A DNA stretch of 64,000 nt. It comes from Shimia_B sp038525525 (lineage in GTDB: Bacteria; Pseudomonadota; Alphaproteobacteria; Rhodobacterales; Rhodobacteraceae). This document shows, in pieces, positions 43,475 to 52,976 of the stretch. The number at the start of each line of letters is the position of its first letter. The stretch's first letter is position 1. Below the pieces are notes generated by a model. That model was not told the DNA's origin. It worked only from the letters and a program-made list of their open reading frames with translations, and did no database searches. The stretch is from assembly GCA_038525525.1 (NCBI GenBank), contig JBCBHO010000001.1, positions 372,001 through 436,000 of the forward strand, read 5' to 3'. The translations under genes and the position numbers were made by a program.

Positions 43475-44719
43475 ATGGATCTCGACGAACAGGCCCGTAC
43501 CATCCTCAGGGAGAACGACCGCGGCGGCTACACGATCCCCACGCGGGGCCTTTACCCCTACCAATGGAACTGGGACAGCGCCTTCGCTGCCTGGGGCTTT
43601 GCGACCTTCGATATCGAGCGGGCATGGACCGAGCTTGAGAAGCTTTTCTCGGCGCAATGGGAGACCGGCATGGTGCCCCATATCGTCTTCTGGAAGCCCG
43701 ATCCGGGATATTTCCCCGGCCCGAATGTCTGGGGCACCCACCGGGAGCCCGCCACCTCCGGCATCAGCCAGCCGCCGGTGGCGGCGATCCTCGCGCGCAA
43801 GATCTACGAAGCCGATCCCGGCGCGGGGGACGCGCGGCTGCGGGCGCTGTGGCCGAAGCTCTTGGCCTCGCATCGCTGGTGGCGCGCGCATCGCTGCCCG
43901 TCGGGCGTGGCGGCTGTCACCCATCCCTGGGAATCCGGGCGGGACAATTGCGCCGATTGGGATCCGGGCATGGCCAACGTGGACGGCTCGGGCGTGGGCG
44001 ATTACACGCGGCGCGATACGGGCCATGTCGATGCCTCCATGCGGCCTTCGAAGGAGGATTACGACCGCTACCTCGCGATCCTGCAATTCGGGCGCGCTTG
44101 CGGCTGGGACCAGGGGGACATCGTCAAGAACGGCCCGTTCCTCATGGCAGACCCCGCCATGACCTTCATCCTCATCCGCGCGCATCGCGACCTGGCGGAG
44201 ATCGCACGCATCCTGGATGAGGAGCCCGGAGAGCTCGACGCCTGGGCCGACGACATGGTGGCGGCCCTCCCCACCATTTGGAACCCGGAGATCGAGGCCT
44301 ATGACGCGCGCGACCTCCGCACCGGCGCATTTGCCGGATGCCTCGGCTCCGGCGCATTCCTGGCCTGGCTCGCCGGCGTCGAGCGCCCCGAGATGGAGGC
44401 GCGTCTCAAGGCCGTTTGGGACGGCGTGCGGTTCGGCATCCCCTCGAATGATCCCGCGGCGGGGAACTTCAACCCGCGCCGCTACTGGCGGGGGCCGACA
44501 TGGCCGGTCGTCAATTCCCTCATCGCGATGGGCTTTGCCGATATGGGCCGGCACGCGGAGGAGGAGCGCCTGCGCAAGGAGACGGTGGATCTCATCACTG
44601 CGGGGGGCTTCTTCGAATATTTCGACCCCATGGATGCCACCCCCTGCGGCGGCGATCATTTCACATGGACGGCTGCGATCTGGCTGGCGTGGGCCAGCCC
44701 GACGGCCAAACGGAGCTAA
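43475..44719 (+). CDS. GH63/MGH-like glycoside hydrolase
   Basis: 414 aa (alpha/alpha)6-barrel glycosidase, cytoplasmic (no signal). Family marks: YPYQWNWDSAFAAWGFA, WETGMVPHIVFWKP, GISQPPVAAI, NPRRYWRGPTWPVVNSL and GFFEYFDPMDATPCGG. These are typical of glucosylglycerate/mannosylglycerate hydrolases and GH63 alpha-glucosidases. It is embedded between permease and ATPase genes of a sugar importer (4-nt gaps), so it probably hydrolyses the imported glycoside. A glucosylglycerate- or glucosylglycerol-like osmolyte is a candidate, unproven. Confidence 0.82.
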   Translation: MDLDEQARTILRENDRGGYTIPTRGLYPYQWNWDSAFAAWGFATFDIERAWTELEKLFSAQWETGMVPHIVFWKPDPGYFPGPNVWGTHREPATSGISQPPVAAILARKIYEADPGAGDARLRALWPKLLASHRWWRAHRCPSGVAAVTHPWESGRDNCADWDPGMANVDGSGVGDYTRRDTGHVDASMRPSKEDYDRYLAILQFGRACGWDQGDIVKNGPFLMADPAMTFILIRAHRDLAEIARILDEEPGELDAWADDMVAALPTIWNPEIEAYDARDLRTGAFAGCLGSGAFLAWLAGVERPEMEARLKAVWDGVRFGIPSNDPAAGNFNPRRYWRGPTWPVVNSLIAMGFADMGRHAEEERLRKETVDLITAGGFFEYFDPMDATPCGGDHFTWTAAIWLAWASPTAKRS

Positions 44720-44722
44720 GGC

Positions 44723-45769
44723 ATGGGCGCGATTTCACTCGAGACAGTCGAGAAATGGTTCGGCGAGGCCCAGGTCATCAAGGGCGTGGATCTCACCATC
44801 GGCGACGGCGAATTCGTGGTCTTTGTCGGCCCCTCGGGATGCGGGAAGTCCACTCTCCTGCGCATGATTGGCGGCCTCGAGGATATCAGCCGCGGCACGC
44901 TCACCGTGGATGGCCGCAACGCGACGGCGGAGCCGCCCTCGAAGCGGGGGCTCGCCATGGTCTTCCAGTCCTACGCGCTCTACCCGCACATGACGGTCCG
45001 CGAGAACATGGGATTTCCGCTCAAGACCGCGGGCGCGCCGAAGGATGAGATCGCCCGCAAGGTCGGCGAGGCCGCCGACGTCCTCAAGCTCAACGATTAC
45101 CTTGACCGGCGCCCGAAGGATCTCTCGGGCGGGCAGCGGCAACGCGTGGCCATCGGGCGCTGCATCGTGCGGGCGCCCACGGCGTTTCTCTTCGATGAGC
45201 CGCTCTCCAATCTCGATGCCGCGCTGCGCGTGGAGATGCGCTACGAGATCGCCAAGCTGCACCAGCGGCTCGGGGCGACGATGATCTACGTGACGCATGA
45301 CCAGGTCGAGGCGATGACGCTGGCAGACCGGATCGTGGTGCTCGAATTCGGCAAGATCGCGCAGGTCGGCACTCCGCGCGAGCTATACGAGCGTCCGGCG
45401 AACCTCTTCGTGGCCCAGTTCATCGGCAGCCCCAAGATGAACATCCTTCCTTGCGATACGGGCTCCGGCAGCTACCGCCTCGCAGGGGCGCGGGGCGGCG
45501 CGTATCCGGGGGATCGCGCCGCCGCGCAGCTGGGCATCCGGCCGGAACACATCCGCCTCGGCGCGGCGGGCGAGGGCCAGTGCGATGGGACGATCGAACT
45601 CGTGGAATATCTCGGCGCGGACAGCTTCCTCGTCGTCGATTGCGGTGAACTCGGCCAGATCACGGTGCGAACGACCGGGGATACCGGGCTCTCTGCGGGA
45701 GAGACAGTGGGCCTCGTCTTCGATGAAGAACGGCTGACCTTCTTCGACGAAAGCGGACAGAGCATCTAG
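44723..45769 (+). CDS. Sugar ABC transporter ATP-binding protein (MalK/UgpC type)
   Basis: 348 aa. Walker A GPSGCGKSTLLRMIGG, signature LSGGQRQRVAIGR, Walker B TAFLFDEPLSNLDAALR, switch His in YVTHDQVEAM. C-terminal TOBE domain from about residue 235 (SPKMNILPCDTGSG, LGIRPEHIRLG). Starts 3 nt after the glycosidase stop. Last gene of the operon, convergent with the aldolase gene at 45815. Confidence 0.9.
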   Translation: MGAISLETVEKWFGEAQVIKGVDLTIGDGEFVVFVGPSGCGKSTLLRMIGGLEDISRGTLTVDGRNATAEPPSKRGLAMVFQSYALYPHMTVRENMGFPLKTAGAPKDEIARKVGEAADVLKLNDYLDRRPKDLSGGQRQRVAIGRCIVRAPTAFLFDEPLSNLDAALRVEMRYEIAKLHQRLGATMIYVTHDQVEAMTLADRIVVLEFGKIAQVGTPRELYERPANLFVAQFIGSPKMNILPCDTGSGSYRLAGARGGAYPGDRAAAQLGIRPEHIRLGAAGEGQCDGTIELVEYLGADSFLVVDCGELGQITVRTTGDTGLSAGETVGLVFDEERLTFFDESGQSI

Positions 45770-45814
45770 CGCCTGCGTCCCCCGCTGCGGCCTTGGCGAA
45801 GCCGCGAGACGATG

Positions 45815-46486
45815 TCAGGCGGAGCTTGCCAGTGCCGAGCGCGCCTCCGCGGCGGTGCCATAACTCGGGAGGTCCGCCGTCGTCTTCCCATGGCTCGCCA
45901 GGAGCGTATCGCGGACATAGGCGATCTGCGCGGTCTCCTCGATGATCTCGGCGAGGTATTGCGCGGCCATCAGGGTCTTTCCCACGCCGATGGTGCCGTG
46001 ATTGGCAAGAACGGCGGCGCGGATGCTCGGATCCTTGAAGACGGGGCTGATCTCCACCTCGGTCTGCGGCCCGCCATTGGGCGAAAGCGGGATGAGCGGC
46101 ATGCGCCCGATCTTCTCGATGGTCTGGACCGTAAGGCAGGGGATCTCGATCCCCGCGCTGGCATAGCCGGTGGCCCAGGGGCTGTGGCAGTGGACGATGG
46201 CGTTGATGTCGTCCCGGATGCGGTAGAGGTCGAGGTGGAAATCGAGGTCCTTCGACGGCTTGAGATCCGAAGGCTCGATGGTGCGATCGAGATGCACGAC
46301 CTGGAGATTGTCGCGCGTGCACTCGGCAAAGCCCACGCCCGAGGGCTTGATGACGATGGCGTCGCGCGAGGCAAGCCGGATCGACAGATTGCCGCCCGCA
46401 TTGGTCTGCAACCCGAGGTCGAAGCATCGCCGCGCGGAGGCGATGAGCGCGTCTTTCTTGTCGGTGAGATCGGCGGCGTCAAACAT
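45815..46486 (-). CDS. Class II aldolase/adducin family protein
   Basis: 223 aa Zn-dependent aldolase/epimerase. Substrate loop NAGGNLSIRLASRD, metal-binding His pair in VHCHSPWATGYASAG and a further His in LANHGTIGVGKTL. Relatives act on fuculose-1-phosphate, ribulose-5-phosphate or tetronate-4-phosphates. Starts within the Tm-1-like gene end (8-nt overlap), promoter-distal gene of the importer operon. A second, divergent class II aldolase lies at 54770. Confidence 0.83.
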   Translation of the reverse strand: MFDAADLTDKKDALIASARRCFDLGLQTNAGGNLSIRLASRDAIVIKPSGVGFAECTRDNLQVVHLDRTIEPSDLKPSKDLDFHLDLYRIRDDINAIVHCHSPWATGYASAGIEIPCLTVQTIEKIGRMPLIPLSPNGGPQTEVEISPVFKDPSIRAAVLANHGTIGVGKTLMAAQYLAEIIEETAQIAYVRDTLLASHGKTTADLPSYGTAAEARSALASSA

Positions 46487-47684
46487 GGGTCGGGTCCTTG
46501 GCGAAGGTCTGGGGAAGGGCGGCGCAGATGGCGTCCGTCACCGCGGGCGCAAAGATGTGCTCTTTCATGACTTTGAGCGTGACCTGCGGCGAAAGCTTGG
46601 CCTTCACCGCGCTGAGGAAGGTCTCGCGAAGCTCGGCGTCTTCGATGGCCCCGCCCGGGCGATCATGGTGCGAAAAGCCACCCATGGGCACGATGAGCGT
46701 CTGCGGCGCGGAAAGCGCGCTCAGCGATTTCGCGAGCGCGGTGGCCACTTCGTACATCTCGCCATGGGTGAGTTGGGCATGGGTGAACATGCCCGAATGC
46801 TCGTAATGCGGCCGCTCGAGATAGCGCGGCGGCACGAGGCGCTTTTCCCCGAGGCCCACGAAATTGAGCGCGCCCGGCAGCGTCACGCGCGGGACATCGC
46901 CCCCCGCGCTGAACCGCTTGGGCATGTTCACATGGGCACCGTTCACCTTGATCCGGGTGAGTTCGTGGGGGGTGAGATCGATGATGGTGTGAAACGCGCC
47001 CCGCTCGGCAAACCGCGCGAAGGCCGCGCCGCCATAGCCGTTGGCGTGAAAGACGGTGGCCTCGTGACGGTGCGCACGGATGCGCGCGACGAGGGGCGCC
47101 ACGGCTCCGTCGGTGGCCCCGAGCCCGGTCACGGCGACCGAGGGCTTGGCCACGCAGGCCGCCGCGCGCCGACGCGTGGCGCAGAGCCCCGCCGTCATGG
47201 CGGCGGCGTTTTCCAGCACCTCGCGCAGCGTCGCGTTGAGGCCGCACATGTCCATGAGCGTGGGCACGAGCACGATGGAATTGTCGGCGATGGCAACGCG
47301 GGGATCGAAGGGGAGCGTCGTCACCAAGAGCTTTGGAAAGGTAATGGGGAGCGCGCGCATCGCCCGCAGGATGATCTCGCCCCCCGTGCCGCCGCCGAGG
47401 CCCACGACAGCGTGGGCCGGCGCCTCCAATGCGCGAGTGAGGCCATCGATGGCCTTGTCGACGGCGCGGTCCATCGCCTCGAGCTTGCCCGCGCCGGAAA
47501 GCACCGTCCCCTCGGTGATGAGAGAGATGTCAAAGGCCGACCACGTGACCCCGTGGTAATCGAGCCGCTCCTCGAAGTAGCGCAGCTCCTCTTCCTTCGT
47601 GGCAAAGGTGGCGAGGAGGAGGACATGGGCCTTGCTCGTCTCCGGGCGCGGCGCCTCACCGGGTATGAGGCGCGGCGGCTTCAT
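46479..47684 (-). CDS. Tm-1-like ATP-binding domain protein (UPF0261)
   Basis: 401 aa from MKPPRLIPGEAPRPETSKAH, start overlapping the permease stop (ATGA). Segments typical of the family: KEEELRYFEERLDYHGVTWS, GLGGGTGGEIILRAMRALP (nucleotide-binding-like Gly-rich loop), TVFHANGYGGAAFARFAERG and MGGFSHHDRPGGAIEDAE. The plant Tm-1 homologue is ATP-binding, but the enzymatic reaction of bacterial members is not established to my knowledge. The usual partner, a TIM-barrel PEP-hydrolase-like gene, is absent; here it is paired with a class II aldolase. Confidence 0.83.
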   Translation of the reverse strand: MKPPRLIPGEAPRPETSKAHVLLLATFATKEEELRYFEERLDYHGVTWSAFDISLITEGTVLSGAGKLEAMDRAVDKAIDGLTRALEAPAHAVVGLGGGTGGEIILRAMRALPITFPKLLVTTLPFDPRVAIADNSIVLVPTLMDMCGLNATLREVLENAAAMTAGLCATRRRAAACVAKPSVAVTGLGATDGAVAPLVARIRAHRHEATVFHANGYGGAAFARFAERGAFHTIIDLTPHELTRIKVNGAHVNMPKRFSAGGDVPRVTLPGALNFVGLGEKRLVPPRYLERPHYEHSGMFTHAQLTHGEMYEVATALAKSLSALSAPQTLIVPMGGFSHHDRPGGAIEDAELRETFLSAVKAKLSPQVTLKVMKEHIFAPAVTDAICAALPQTFAKDPTHV

Positions 47685-48616
47685 CCCTTCACGGCACCCG
47701 CTGTCATGCCGGTGATGATCTGGCGCGAGGCGAAAAGCGTGAAGAGGATGGGCGGGATCGCGAGCAGCATGCCCGTGGCAAAGATCGTGCCCAGCCCGTC
47801 GAACTCGCTCGCGTTGTTCACGATGAGGATCGGTACGGTCATCGTGTCCCGATCCGCAAGCGCGGAGGCGAGGAGGTATTCGTTCCACGCGATGCGGAAG
47901 GTGAAGATCGAGGCCGCCGCGAGGCCCGGCTTGATGAGCGGGAGGACCACGATGAAGAAGGTCTGGAAGGGCCCTGCCCCGTCGACCCGCGCGGCCTCCT
48001 CAAGGGAGCGCGGCACCTGCACGATGAAGCTCTGCAGGATCCAGATCACAAAGGGCAGGTTCATCGCCACGTAGATCAGGATGATGCCCGAATGCGTGCC
48101 CGCGAGGCACACATCGCCGCGCCCGCCGAACGTATCGCGGATCCACATGCCGAGGCCATAATCGTTGTCGAGGCAGAACGCGTTGTTCCAGAGCCCGAAG
48201 ACCGGGACGAGCAGCACCGCGGGCGGGATCATGCGCACCGCGAGGGTTGAGAGCGAAAGCGTGTCGCGGCCCATGAACTTGAAACGCACCAGCGCGTAGG
48301 CTGCCATGCAGCCGAAGACGAGCGTCAGGAAGGTGGAGATCAGCCCGATGATGAGCGAATTGATGAACGCGCCGCCAAAGCGGATCTGGCAAAAGCGCAG
48401 GTGATCGGGCTCGTACCACAGGATATCGCAGAGCGCGGTCTCGTAGTTCTGGATGGTGGGCATGAAGAGGAGCCCGCCTGCCCCGCTGGTGATATCGACA
48501 TCGAGCTTCAGGGAGTTCGTGAGGAGCAGCACCACCGGCCCCACCGACATGAAGATCAGCACGAAGATCAGCGCGTAATAGGCCGGGTTCTGGCGGTCGT
48601 AGGTATTGTCGGCCAT
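47681..48616 (-). CDS. Sugar ABC transporter permease (MalG-like)
   Basis: 311 aa with six hydrophobic helices, beginning YALIFVLIFMSVGPVVLLLT. EAA loop SLEEAARVDGAGPFQTFFIV. There is an enlarged periplasmic loop after helix 1 and another near residue 155 containing Cys residues (NNAFCLDNDYG, RGDVCLAGTHSG) that is not usual in MalG proteins. Coupled to both neighbours by TGATG (upstream) and ATGA (downstream). Confidence 0.87.
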   Translation of the reverse strand: MADNTYDRQNPAYYALIFVLIFMSVGPVVLLLTNSLKLDVDITSGAGGLLFMPTIQNYETALCDILWYEPDHLRFCQIRFGGAFINSLIIGLISTFLTLVFGCMAAYALVRFKFMGRDTLSLSTLAVRMIPPAVLLVPVFGLWNNAFCLDNDYGLGMWIRDTFGGRGDVCLAGTHSGIILIYVAMNLPFVIWILQSFIVQVPRSLEEAARVDGAGPFQTFFIVVLPLIKPGLAAASIFTFRIAWNEYLLASALADRDTMTVPILIVNNASEFDGLGTIFATGMLLAIPPILFTLFASRQIITGMTAGAVKG

Positions 48617-49572
48617 CAGCCCTCCTCCTCGGCGGCAAAGCGCAGGCGGCGGGCGCGCGCCTCCTGCCAGCGGGTGAAGGCGAACATGCCGAGCGTGAGC
48701 ACCATGAGGAGCATGAGGAGGTAGTTCGACATCGCCGCCGCTTCGCCCAGTTCGCGGAATTCGCGCGCCGTCCGCGCGATCCGCAGCGCGAGGATTTCGG
48801 TGGAGAGGCCAGGGCCACCCCCGGTGAGGACGAGGATCACCTCGAGCACCTTGAAGGCGTCGATGAGGCGCAAGAGCATCGTCACGATCAGCACCGGCAT
48901 CATGAGCGGCAGCTTGATGTGGATGACCTGCTGCCAGCCCGTGGCGCCGTCGATGCGCGCGGCCTCAAGCGCCGAGCGTGGCAGCGATTGCAGCGCGGCG
49001 AGGGACAGGATGAATATGAAGGGCGTCCACTGCCAGATATCGGCGATGATGACGCTGAGGAGCGGGTTCTGCCCGAGCCAGTTGACCGCGGGCAGCCCAA
49101 CCGCCTCGAGCGCGCGGTTGAAGGTGCCATAGGTCTGGTGGAACATGTAGCGCCAGACGAGACCCACCACGACGGGCGCGATCATCATCGGCAGGATGAA
49201 CATCGTGCGTAGCACCGACATGCCGCGAATGTTGCGATCAAGGAGCAGAGCGAGCCCGACGCCCAGCACCATTTCCACGGCCACGACCGTGAAGGCGAAG
49301 ACAAGCGTTACCCAGAAGCTCGTGTGAAACGCCGGGTCCACGAGGAGCTTGGCGTAATTGGCGAGCCCCACGAATTCCGTCTCGGAGATGTTCTGGCTCG
49401 GGTCCCAGTCCCTGAAGCTGCCCCAGACCATGAAGAGGATCGGGTAGAAAAGCGCGATGATCATGACGAGCGCGGCGGGCGCAATGAACATGTAAGGCGT
49501 CGCGCTGCCAATCCGCTCGGCGAGCCTGTCGCGGAAGGAGGGTCTCAGGACGGGGGCGGTGGGACGAGCCAT
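48616..49572 (-). CDS. Sugar ABC transporter permease (MalF/UgpA-like)
   Basis: 318 aa, six helices, opening with TPYMFIAPAALVMIIALFYP. EAA loop ALEAARIDGATGWQQVIHIK. Follows the binding-protein gene after a 100-nt spacer containing a perfect GC hairpin, and is coupled to the second permease (TGATG). Ordinary length for the family. Confidence 0.88.
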   Translation of the reverse strand: MARPTAPVLRPSFRDRLAERIGSATPYMFIAPAALVMIIALFYPILFMVWGSFRDWDPSQNISETEFVGLANYAKLLVDPAFHTSFWVTLVFAFTVVAVEMVLGVGLALLLDRNIRGMSVLRTMFILPMMIAPVVVGLVWRYMFHQTYGTFNRALEAVGLPAVNWLGQNPLLSVIIADIWQWTPFIFILSLAALQSLPRSALEAARIDGATGWQQVIHIKLPLMMPVLIVTMLLRLIDAFKVLEVILVLTGGGPGLSTEILALRIARTAREFRELGEAAAMSNYLLMLLMVLTLGMFAFTRWQEARARRLRFAAEEEG

Positions 49573-49617
49573 GCGTCAGCGCCTTTCGCGAAGATCATGG
49601 GTGCAGAGAAAGAGGGT

Positions 49618-49648
49618 GACCCGCGCCCTGAGAGGAACGGCGCGGGTC
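49618..49648 (-). promoter_or_regulatory. Perfect 10-bp GC hairpin between binding-protein and permease genes
   Basis: GACCCGCGCC (49618-49627) and GGCGCGGGTC (49639-49648), 11-nt loop, starting 24 nt after the stop of the binding-protein gene on the minus strand. No T-run. Equivalent position and strength to the hairpin at 40965-40991. Confidence 0.62.
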
Positions 49649-49672
49649 CTTGGCAGGAGGGTCACACAGGGC

Positions 49673-51010
49673 CTACTGCCAGATGTAGTAGCCTTCCTCT
49701 TCCATGAGGGCGCGGGTGCGCTCGGCCACGCCGTCCAGCGCTTCCTGGATGTCGAGATCGTCGGTGAGCACCTGGCTCATCGTCGTGCCGATATCGGCGT
49801 TGATCCGGCCCCAAGCGGGGATGATCGGGCGCCAGTCGGGATCGGCATCAGCGAGCGCCTCACCGAACGTGGCCGACCACGGGTACCGCTCGTTGAGCTC
49901 GGCATTCGCATAGGTCGAGAAGCGCGAGGGGTTGCCACCGGCCATCGCCGTCATGAGGTCGCCCTCCTTGGAGGTCAGCCACTGCATGAGCAGGAAGGCC
50001 GCTTCCTTGTTCTCGGCATTCGACGGGATCGCGATCCCGAAGCCGCCAGTCTGGCTGGCCGCGCGGACACCCACGGGATGGGCCGCCCAGCCCACATTAC
50101 CGGCCACGGTGGAGCGGCTCTCATCCTCGAAGGTCGCCGCGAATGCAATGGAGTCGAGGAACATGGCCGCCTGGCCCTGGGCAAAGGCATTGGCCGCTTC
50201 CGCCGGACCGAAGGCCGAGGAGCCCTCCGGCCCGCAATCCACGATCGTCTTCAGCGCCTCGGCCGCTTCCAGGCCCGCCGCGTTGTTGATGATCGGATTC
50301 CACGCCTCGTCGAAGACACGCCCGCCGAGCGGCGCGAGATGAAGGAGGAACGCGTGGCTCGCCTGATGACCGGAGGCCGCGCGCGACGCCACCCCGCCCA
50401 TGCCGGGCTCGAGCTCGGGGATCTGGCAGGCCAGCGTCAGAAGCTCGTCATAGGTCTCGGGCACTTCGAGGCCGTGCTTTTCGAAGATGTCCGTGCGGTA
50501 GTAGAGAACAGATGTCTCGGAGCCGTAGGGGATGCCGAAGAGAGATCCCGTGGGACCGGGCAGATAACCCTTCTCACCGCCCGCGACGCCGATGTTCTGG
50601 ACGTAGCCGTCGATCAGGTCCTCGGGGTCGTAGTTCGGATCCGCCAGCGCCGGGTTCATGAAGTAACGCGCGAGGTTATCGATCTGGTCGGCAAAGACGT
50701 AATCGGCTTTGGAGAAGACCACGTAGGCGATCATGTCGTAGGCGCCTTCATCGAGCGCGAGCTCGAGCGTCTGACGCTCCCGCATGTCGAGGTAGGGCAG
50801 CATGTCGACCTCGACCTCGATGCCTGTCTGCGCGGTGAATTCCGGCAGCACTTCCATCACCGCGTTGTAGTGGGGGTGCGAGGGGAAGTTCACGATGAGG
50901 GTCGTGCCCTCGTACTCCGCGTAGGGGTTGCCCGCATGGCCGCCCGCGAAGGCCGCGCCACCGGCAACGAGCCCCGCGAGGAGTGTCGTTGTCTTGAGTA
51001 GTTTCAGCAT
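49673..51010 (-). CDS. Sugar ABC transporter solute-binding protein
   Basis: 445 aa family 1 binding protein. Signal peptide KLLKTTTLLAGLVAGGAAF, cleavage near AFA-GG. Mature part: TTLIVNFPSHPHYNAVMEVL, FTAQTGIEVEVDMLPYLDMR, YGSETSVLYYRTDIFEKHGLE, QWLTSKEGDLMTAMAGGNPS. Belongs with the ATPase upstream (31-nt gap) and two permeases downstream. Ligand unknown; the catabolic genes suggest a polyol, sugar acid or aldose. Confidence 0.87.
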   Translation of the reverse strand: MLKLLKTTTLLAGLVAGGAAFAGGHAGNPYAEYEGTTLIVNFPSHPHYNAVMEVLPEFTAQTGIEVEVDMLPYLDMRERQTLELALDEGAYDMIAYVVFSKADYVFADQIDNLARYFMNPALADPNYDPEDLIDGYVQNIGVAGGEKGYLPGPTGSLFGIPYGSETSVLYYRTDIFEKHGLEVPETYDELLTLACQIPELEPGMGGVASRAASGHQASHAFLLHLAPLGGRVFDEAWNPIINNAAGLEAAEALKTIVDCGPEGSSAFGPAEAANAFAQGQAAMFLDSIAFAATFEDESRSTVAGNVGWAAHPVGVRAASQTGGFGIAIPSNAENKEAAFLLMQWLTSKEGDLMTAMAGGNPSRFSTYANAELNERYPWSATFGEALADADPDWRPIIPAWGRINADIGTTMSQVLTDDLDIQEALDGVAERTRALMEEEGYYIWQ

Positions 51011-51041
51011 TTCATTCCTCCCTAATGCTGCAGGTCAGGCG

Positions 51042-52127
<1,086 letters not shown>

Positions 52128-52155
52128 CGATTCTCCCAATCCGTTCCCTCGAGTA

Positions 52156-52170
52156 TTGTGTATGCAAAAT
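52156..52170. promoter_or_regulatory. Candidate GntR operator between importer and regulator genes
   Basis: TTGTGTATGCAAAAT with core TGTATGCA at 52159-52166, an imperfect dyad (outer TTGTG/CAAAA). It lies 29 nt upstream of the importer ATPase start and 73 nt before the GntR start. The core recurs at 52939-52946. Confidence 0.5.
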
Positions 52171-52242
52171 ACCAAGTAAATATCCAAAATTGCCAAGAGC
52201 GCCTTCGGATGGTATTGATCGTCCCAGACGAACGAGGACAAA

Positions 52243-52896
52243 ATGCCAGATACCGCAGCCAAGGGAACAAGCACCCAGCGCATAGAAGCAGCCCTTCGAG
52301 ACGATATCGCCGCGGGCGTCCTCTCTCCCGGGGAACGGCTGGATGAGGTGTCCCTGTCAGAGCGCTTCGGCGTGTCCCGGACGCCCATCCGCGAGGTCCT
52401 GACCCGGTTGACGGCGCAGGGGATCCTCGTACCGGGCGAGAAGCGCGGCGTGCGCGTCGCGCAGTACAATCGCGAAGAACTCGCGCAAATCTTCGAAGCG
52501 ATGCATGAAATCGAGGCTGCATGCGCCCGCGTGGCCTCGCAAAGGCTGACTTTGTTGAGCCGCGCCGAGATCGAAGCAGCCCAAGCTGCGTGTATCGCTG
52601 CCGCCAAGGACGGCGATCGCGAGGCCTACCTGAAGGCCAACGAGGCCTTCCACGACGCCATCTACCGCGCCACCGGCAATCCATACCTCGCCGGGATCGC
52701 CGCGGAGTTCCGCCATCGGACCGGCCCCTTCCGGGCCAAGAAGTTCGGAACCGAAGGCGATCTCGTGGCCTCCGCGGAAAGCCATCTCGACCTGATCCAG
52801 AGCATCTTCTCCGAGGATTCGAAGGCCGCCTCGGACGGCATGCGCGCCCATATGACAGCCTCTTTCCTGCAGACACTCGCCGCCAACACGCCCTGA
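52243..52896 (+). CDS. GntR family (FCD) transcriptional regulator
   Basis: 217 aa. Winged helix: ALRDDIAAGVLSPGERLDEV, LSERFGVSRTPIREVLTRLT. FCD effector domain from ~85 with EANEAFHDAIYRATGNPYL (ligand/metal His region). Divergent from the importer operon and followed, 80 nt on, by the lactonase-like gene; the operator-like core TGTATGCA occurs on both sides of the gene. Probable repressor of both transcription units (inference). Confidence 0.87.
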   Translation: MPDTAAKGTSTQRIEAALRDDIAAGVLSPGERLDEVSLSERFGVSRTPIREVLTRLTAQGILVPGEKRGVRVAQYNREELAQIFEAMHEIEAACARVASQRLTLLSRAEIEAAQAACIAAAKDGDREAYLKANEAFHDAIYRATGNPYLAGIAAEFRHRTGPFRAKKFGTEGDLVASAESHLDLIQSIFSEDSKAASDGMRAHMTASFLQTLAANTP

Positions 52897-52935
52897 GCCC
52901 CGAGAAAGCGCTTGCGTTCGTATGCTGAAACGTAA

Positions 52936-52950
52936 TTCTGTATGCAAAAG
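52936..52950. promoter_or_regulatory. Second candidate GntR operator upstream of the catabolic operon
   Basis: TTCTGTATGCAAAAG, core TGTATGCA at 52939-52946, 31 nt before the start of the lactonase-like gene. A further partial copy CGTATGC is at 52919-52925. Identity of the core with the site at 52159 supports a shared regulator. Confidence 0.48.
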
Positions 52951-52976
52951 TGAGTCACGCCACGGGAGAGGACGAC

